Below are positions 60,566-64,000 of a stretch of 64,000 nt of DNA, piece after piece. The notes under the pieces are model-generated. The model was given only the letters and a program-made list of their open reading frames with translations. It was not told the origin of the DNA and made no database searches. Source of the stretch: Verrucomicrobiia bacterium (GTDB lineage: Bacteria > Verrucomicrobiota > Verrucomicrobiia > Palsa-1439); assembly GCA_022072455.1 (NCBI GenBank), contig JAJVHY010000031.1:21661-85660 (forward strand), given 5' to 3'. Made by a program: the position numbers and the translations under genes. Every line of letters begins with the position of its first letter. The stretch's first letter is position 1.

Positions 60566-63500
60566 ATGAAATCTTATCAGTTCCGCCTCTGGTCAACGTG
60601 TCTCTGCACCGCCCTCACCATTGCCCTGCCGCTCCACGCCGCCACCCTCACTGTTATCAACACTGACGACACCGGCCCCGGCTCACTTCGGCAAATCCTC
60701 GCCGACTCCAGCCCGGCCGACGTCATCGAATTCGACTCGTCACTCGCCGGCAGCACCATCATCCTGACCAACGGCGAACTCCTCATCACCAACAACCTCA
60801 CCATTACCGGCTTGGGCACCGACCAACTCACCATCAGTGCCGGCAACACCACCCGTGTCCTCCACCTCTCCAACAATGTCACAGTCACCATCACCGGCCT
60901 CACCCTGACCGGCGGACTCGCCACCCCCGCCAACGGCGGTGCCATCCTGGTTGAAGCCGGCAGCACCCTCACGCTCGATACCTGCACCCTCACCGGCAAC
61001 ACCGCCCCCCTCGGCGGTGCCGTCGCCAACCTCGGCACCACCACCATCACCAACTGCCTCATCCACGCCAACACCGCGCCCGATGGCGGCGGCGCACTCT
61101 ACAATGAAGGCAACCTCAGCGTGCTGGCCGGCACCCGCATCCTCTCCAACTCCACCTTCAACTCCGGCGGCGCACTCTTCAACGCCACCGGCACCCTCCT
61201 CGTCGAACTCAGCACCATCGCGTCCAACACCAGCGGCTTCCTCGGCGGCAACGCCTACAATGACACCGCCGGCACCCTCGTCTTCTCCCAAACCACCCAT
61301 TCCGAAAATACCGCTGTTCTCGGTGGCGACCTCTTAAACGCCGGCACCCTCACTCTCAACCGCGTTACCAGTACCGGCAATCGCGCCAGCCTCGACGGCG
61401 GCGCCATCTACAATGCCGTCAACACCAAACTCCTCATCGTCTCCTCCACCATCGCCAACAACACCGCCGACCGCCTCGGCGGCGCCCTCGTCAACTACTC
61501 CGTCGCCCGCCTCGCCGAAAGCACCATTGCCGGCAACACCGCTCCCGACATCGGCGGTCTCGCCCTGCTCTACGGCGAAGTCACCATCGACAACACCATC
61601 CTCGCCAACGGCGCCACTGGCGGCAACTACACCAACGACGGCACCGTCGTCACCTCCCTCGGCCACAATCTCTCTGACGACTCCACGACTCTCCCCGGGC
61701 TCACTCACCCAGCCGACCTGAATAACACTCCTGCCGGCCTCGACCCCGCCGGCCTGCAAAACAACGGCGGTACCACCGCGACCATCGCTCTTACCTCCGG
61801 CAGCGCGGCCATCGGCGCGGGCGGCCCCGTCTACATTCCGTTTACCTCTGCCCCCGGCGGCGGCGAGCCTATCTATCCGCCCTTCACCGACCAACGCGGC
61901 CTCCCGCGTTTCGGCTGCGGAAAAATGGACATCGGCGCCTTCCAAACTCAGGACATCTTGCCGCCAGTCATCGCTCTGATCGGTGACGCCGTCGTCACCA
62001 ATGAATGCCCGACCTCGTTCACCGATCCCGGCGCCACCGCCAGCACCCAATGCGGCAACGCCCTCGCCATCGCCGCTGGTGGCAACCACAGCGTTGGCCT
62101 TCGGATTGACGGTACTCTCGCCGCGTGGGGCGACCTCACCACTCTGCCCGGCGGAATCGGCCAAGCCACCGCCGTCGCCGCCGGCAACCTCCACAACCTC
62201 GCTCTGCAAGAAGACGGCCAAGTTTTCGCGTGGGGCGACAACACCGCCGGTCAGACCGATGTACCCAGCACCGCCACCAATGCCATCGCCATCGCTGCCG
62301 GTGGTAGTCATAGTCTCGCGCTTCGCGCTGACGGCACCGTCCTCGTTTGGGGTGATTCCGACCCTGTTCCGCCCGAGGCAACCAACGTCGTCGCCATCGC
62401 TGCCGGCGCATCCCACAGCTTGGCACTTCTCACCGACGGCACCATCCTCGTCTGGGGCGATACCGATCCTGCCCCAGCGGAAGCGACTAATGTCGTTGCC
62501 ATCGCTGCCGGCGAACTGCACAGCCTCGCCCTCCGAGCCGACGGCACCGTTGTTGTCTGGGGCGACTCCGATCCCGCCCCGGCCGAAGCGACAAACATCG
62601 TCGCCATCGCCGCCGGCAACCTCCACAGTTTGGCGCTTCGCGCAGATGGCACCGTCATCGCCTGGGGTGACAACACCGCCGGTCAGACCGACATCCCGGC
62701 AGTCCTCGAAAACAATGCCGCCGCCATCGCCGCCGGTGCCGCCCATAGTCTGGCCATCACCCGCACCGGCGCGGTCGTTGGCTGGGGACTCAACGGCGAC
62801 GACCAAACCGTCGCCACTGCTGATTTGCGTGTGACCGATTTGACCGGCAGCATCACCCAATCCACCGTCGGCACCACCAACGGCCTCGGCAGCTTCACTC
62901 GCACTTACACCGTCGTGGACATCAACGGTGCCACCAGTTCTGTCGCCCGCACCGTCGTGACCCTCGACACGTCAGCACCGGCACCGGACGTCTCACCGCT
63001 GCCCAGCCTCACCAACGCGTGCTCGGTCACCCTCACCACCCCGACCGCCACCGATGCCTGTGCCGGCGAAATTACCGGCGCCACCACCGATCCCACCTCC
63101 TTCAACCTCCCCGGCACCTTCCTCGTCACGTGGACGTACGCCGACCTCACCGGCAACATCGCCACCCAAGTGCAAACAGTCGTCATTGATCGCGTGAGCC
63201 CGCCGGCCATCGTCTGCCCCGGCAATCTTATTGCCACCAATGCTGCCGGCCAATGCAGTGCCGTCGTCAATTTCACGGCCCCAGTCGTAACACCCGACTG
63301 CCCCACAGCAACCACAACGCAAATCGCCGGTCTACCGAGTGGCAGCACCTTCCCCGTCGGCGTGACCACGAACACGTTCCAAGTCGTTGATGCCAGCAAC
63401 AACACCAACACCTGTAGCTTCACCGTGACCGTAGTCGACCTCGAAGCCCCAACGATCGCCTGCCCGGCGAACATCGTGACCAACACCGCCCCCGGCCAAT

Positions 63501-64000
63501 GCGTCTCCGCGCCAATCACGTTCGCCCCGACGGTCGGCGACAACTGTCCCGGAGCTACGGTCGTCAGCGTCCCACCGAGCGGCTCCACCTTCGCCAAAGG
63601 CACCAACATCGTCACCAGCACCGTCACCGACGCCGCCGGTAACACGAACTCCTGCAGCTTCACCGTGACCGTACTCGACCTCGAAGCCCCAACGATCGCC
63701 TGCCCGGCGAACATCGTGACCAACACCGCCCCCGGCCAATGCGTCTCCGAGCCGATCACCTTCGCCCCGACGGTCGGCGACAACTGTCCCGGAGCTACGG
63801 TCGTCAGCGTTCCGCCGAGCGGTTCCACCTTCGCCAAGGGCACCAACATCGTCACCAGCACCGTCACCGACGACGCCGGTAACACGAACTCCTGCTCCTT
63901 CACGATCATCGTCGTTGACCAAGAAGCCCCAACGATCACCTGTCCGGCCACCATCGTGACCAATACCGCCCCCGGCCAGTGCGTCTCTGCGCCGATCACC
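60566..64000 (+). CDS. giant secreted repeat protein, partial at right edge
   Basis: The frame is open for at least 1145 codons and runs off the window. An AAGGAG box lies 7 bases before the ATG. The start MKSYQFRLWSTCLCTALTIA is a signal peptide. Then: residues about 30-420, a right-handed beta-helix of the choice-of-anchor or polymorphic outer-membrane-protein type (DDTGPGSLRQILAD, repeats of GGAL/GGAV and NNTA), ending FTDQRGLPRFGCGKMDIGAF; about 470-505, the first half of an Ig-like DUF5011-type domain; about 497-745, seven RCC1-like repeats (AIAAGxxHSLALRADGTVxxWGD); the second half of the Ig-like domain; and from about 860 HYR-type repeats of 80 residues. A surface or secreted adhesin is likely (inference). 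Confidence 0.85.
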   Translation, partial: MKSYQFRLWSTCLCTALTIALPLHAATLTVINTDDTGPGSLRQILADSSPADVIEFDSSLAGSTIILTNGELLITNNLTITGLGTDQLTISAGNTTRVLHLSNNVTVTITGLTLTGGLATPANGGAILVEAGSTLTLDTCTLTGNTAPLGGAVANLGTTTITNCLIHANTAPDGGGALYNEGNLSVLAGTRILSNSTFNSGGALFNATGTLLVELSTIASNTSGFLGGNAYNDTAGTLVFSQTTHSENTAVLGGDLLNAGTLTLNRVTSTGNRASLDGGAIYNAVNTKLLIVSSTIANNTADRLGGALVNYSVARLAESTIAGNTAPDIGGLALLYGEVTIDNTILANGATGGNYTNDGTVVTSLGHNLSDDSTTLPGLTHPADLNNTPAGLDPAGLQNNGGTTATIALTSGSAAIGAGGPVYIPFTSAPGGGEPIYPPFTDQRGLPRFGCGKMDIGAFQTQDILPPVIALIGDAVVTNECPTSFTDPGATASTQCGNALAIAAGGNHSVGLRIDGTLAAWGDLTTLPGGIGQATAVAAGNLHNLALQEDGQVFAWGDNTAGQTDVPSTATNAIAIAAGGSHSLALRADGTVLVWGDSDPVPPEATNVVAIAAGASHSLALLTDGTILVWGDTDPAPAEATNVVAIAAGELHSLALRADGTVVVWGDSDPAPAEATNIVAIAAGNLHSLALRADGTVIAWGDNTAGQTDIPAVLENNAAAIAAGAAHSLAITRTGAVVGWGLNGDDQTVATADLRVTDLTGSITQSTVGTTNGLGSFTRTYTVVDINGATSSVARTVVTLDTSAPAPDVSPLPSLTNACSVTLTTPTATDACAGEITGATTDPTSFNLPGTFLVTWTYADLTGNIATQVQTVVIDRVSPPAIVCPGNLIATNAAGQCSAVVNFTAPVVTPDCPTATTTQIAGLPSGSTFPVGVTTNTFQVVDASNNTNTCSFTVTVVDLEAPTIACPANIVTNTAPGQCVSAPITFAPTVGDNCPGATVVSVPPSGSTFAKGTNIVTSTVTDAAGNTNSCSFTVTVLDLEAPTIACPANIVTNTAPGQCVSEPITFAPTVGDNCPGATVVSVPPSGSTFAKGTNIVTSTVTDDAGNTNSCSFTIIVVDQEAPTITCPATIVTNTAPGQCVSAPIT
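63421..64000 (+). repeat. tandem 240-bp repeats encoding HYR domains
   Basis: Two complete units, 63421-63660 and 63661-63900, differ at only about 11 of 240 bases; a third starts at 63901 and runs off the edge. A more diverged unit lies at 63181-63420. Each encodes one 80-residue HYR-type domain beginning APTIACPANIVTNTAPGQC. The near identity shows recent duplication. Confidence 0.9.

Noticed and set aside
61334..62860. 508-codon minus-strand frame across the repeat protein
   Set aside because: Low-complexity Gly/Ala/Asp sequence antisense to the RCC1-like repeats; no start context and no motif.

Overview
The window is a GC-rich, gene-dense bacterial chromosome segment with short intergenic gaps and many 4-base ATGA or TGATG gene overlaps. 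It most likely comes from a Verrucomicrobiota bacterium, probably near the Pedosphaera/Limisphaera group. The reasons are a type II pseudopilin-like secreted protein ([10 protein letters not shown]-terminus), a signal-peptide M14 carboxypeptidase, LPS-export genes showing a Gram-negative envelope, a PVC-style adenylate kinase, and above all a complete UBact (Pup-like) proteasome operon. The phylum call is inference. No rRNA, tRNA, insertion sequence or CRISPR array was seen. Layout: 1-3.6 kb, secreted proteins on the minus strand (two tandem paralogues, a zinc carboxypeptidase, a pseudopilin with its own AT-rich promoter). 3.6-7.9 kb, adenylate kinase, a creatininase-family hydrolase, two overlapping methyltransferases (METTL25-like and Rsm22-like), a cold-shock protein with an attenuator-like leader, and a lone receiver domain. 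7.9-14.8 kb, lysA, a phosphoesterase, a ROK kinase and argH in one minus-strand run, two secreted DUF4412-like paralogues, a phosphoglycolate-phosphatase-like HAD protein, and an RRM protein. 15-20.2 kb, a five-gene branched-chain amino-acid-type ABC transporter (livJHMGF); its LivG carries a hydrophobic insert. 20.2-29.5 kb, a glycosyltransferase, a putative glycoside hydrolase, uracil-DNA glycosylase, a NagZ-like hydrolase, ACT and membrane proteins, serA and two glutaredoxins. 29.5-32.8 kb is an accessory stretch: an 8-bp microsatellite, a terminator, about twelve imperfect 20-21 bp palindromic repeats, three unrecognised genes and several dispersed hairpin repeats. 32.9-43.8 kb, pgpA and pgsA, then a promoter and leader terminator ahead of nusA-infB-rbfA-nrnA-truB-ribF, and a U32 peptidase. 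43.8-51.7 kb, a KdsC-LptC fusion with lptA, and the arginine genes argB, argJ and argC with foreign genes between them, followed by rpsI and rplM. 51.8-60.5 kb, an EF-hand-like membrane protein divergent from the mpa-dop-UBact-prcB-prcA-pafA operon. 60.6-64 kb, the start of a giant secreted repeat protein that runs off the right edge. The most notable system is the UBact-proteasome operon. Its 58-codon tag gene, too short for many gene callers, sits exactly where Pup lies in actinobacterial operons. Mpa would unfold tagged proteins, Dop would deamidate or remove the tag, PafA would attach it, and PrcA/PrcB would degrade the targets. The second notable feature is a family of dispersed double-hairpin elements with TGTAG...CTACA ends. 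At least five copies lie here; one is inside a reading frame and two supply the stop codon of the gene before them.
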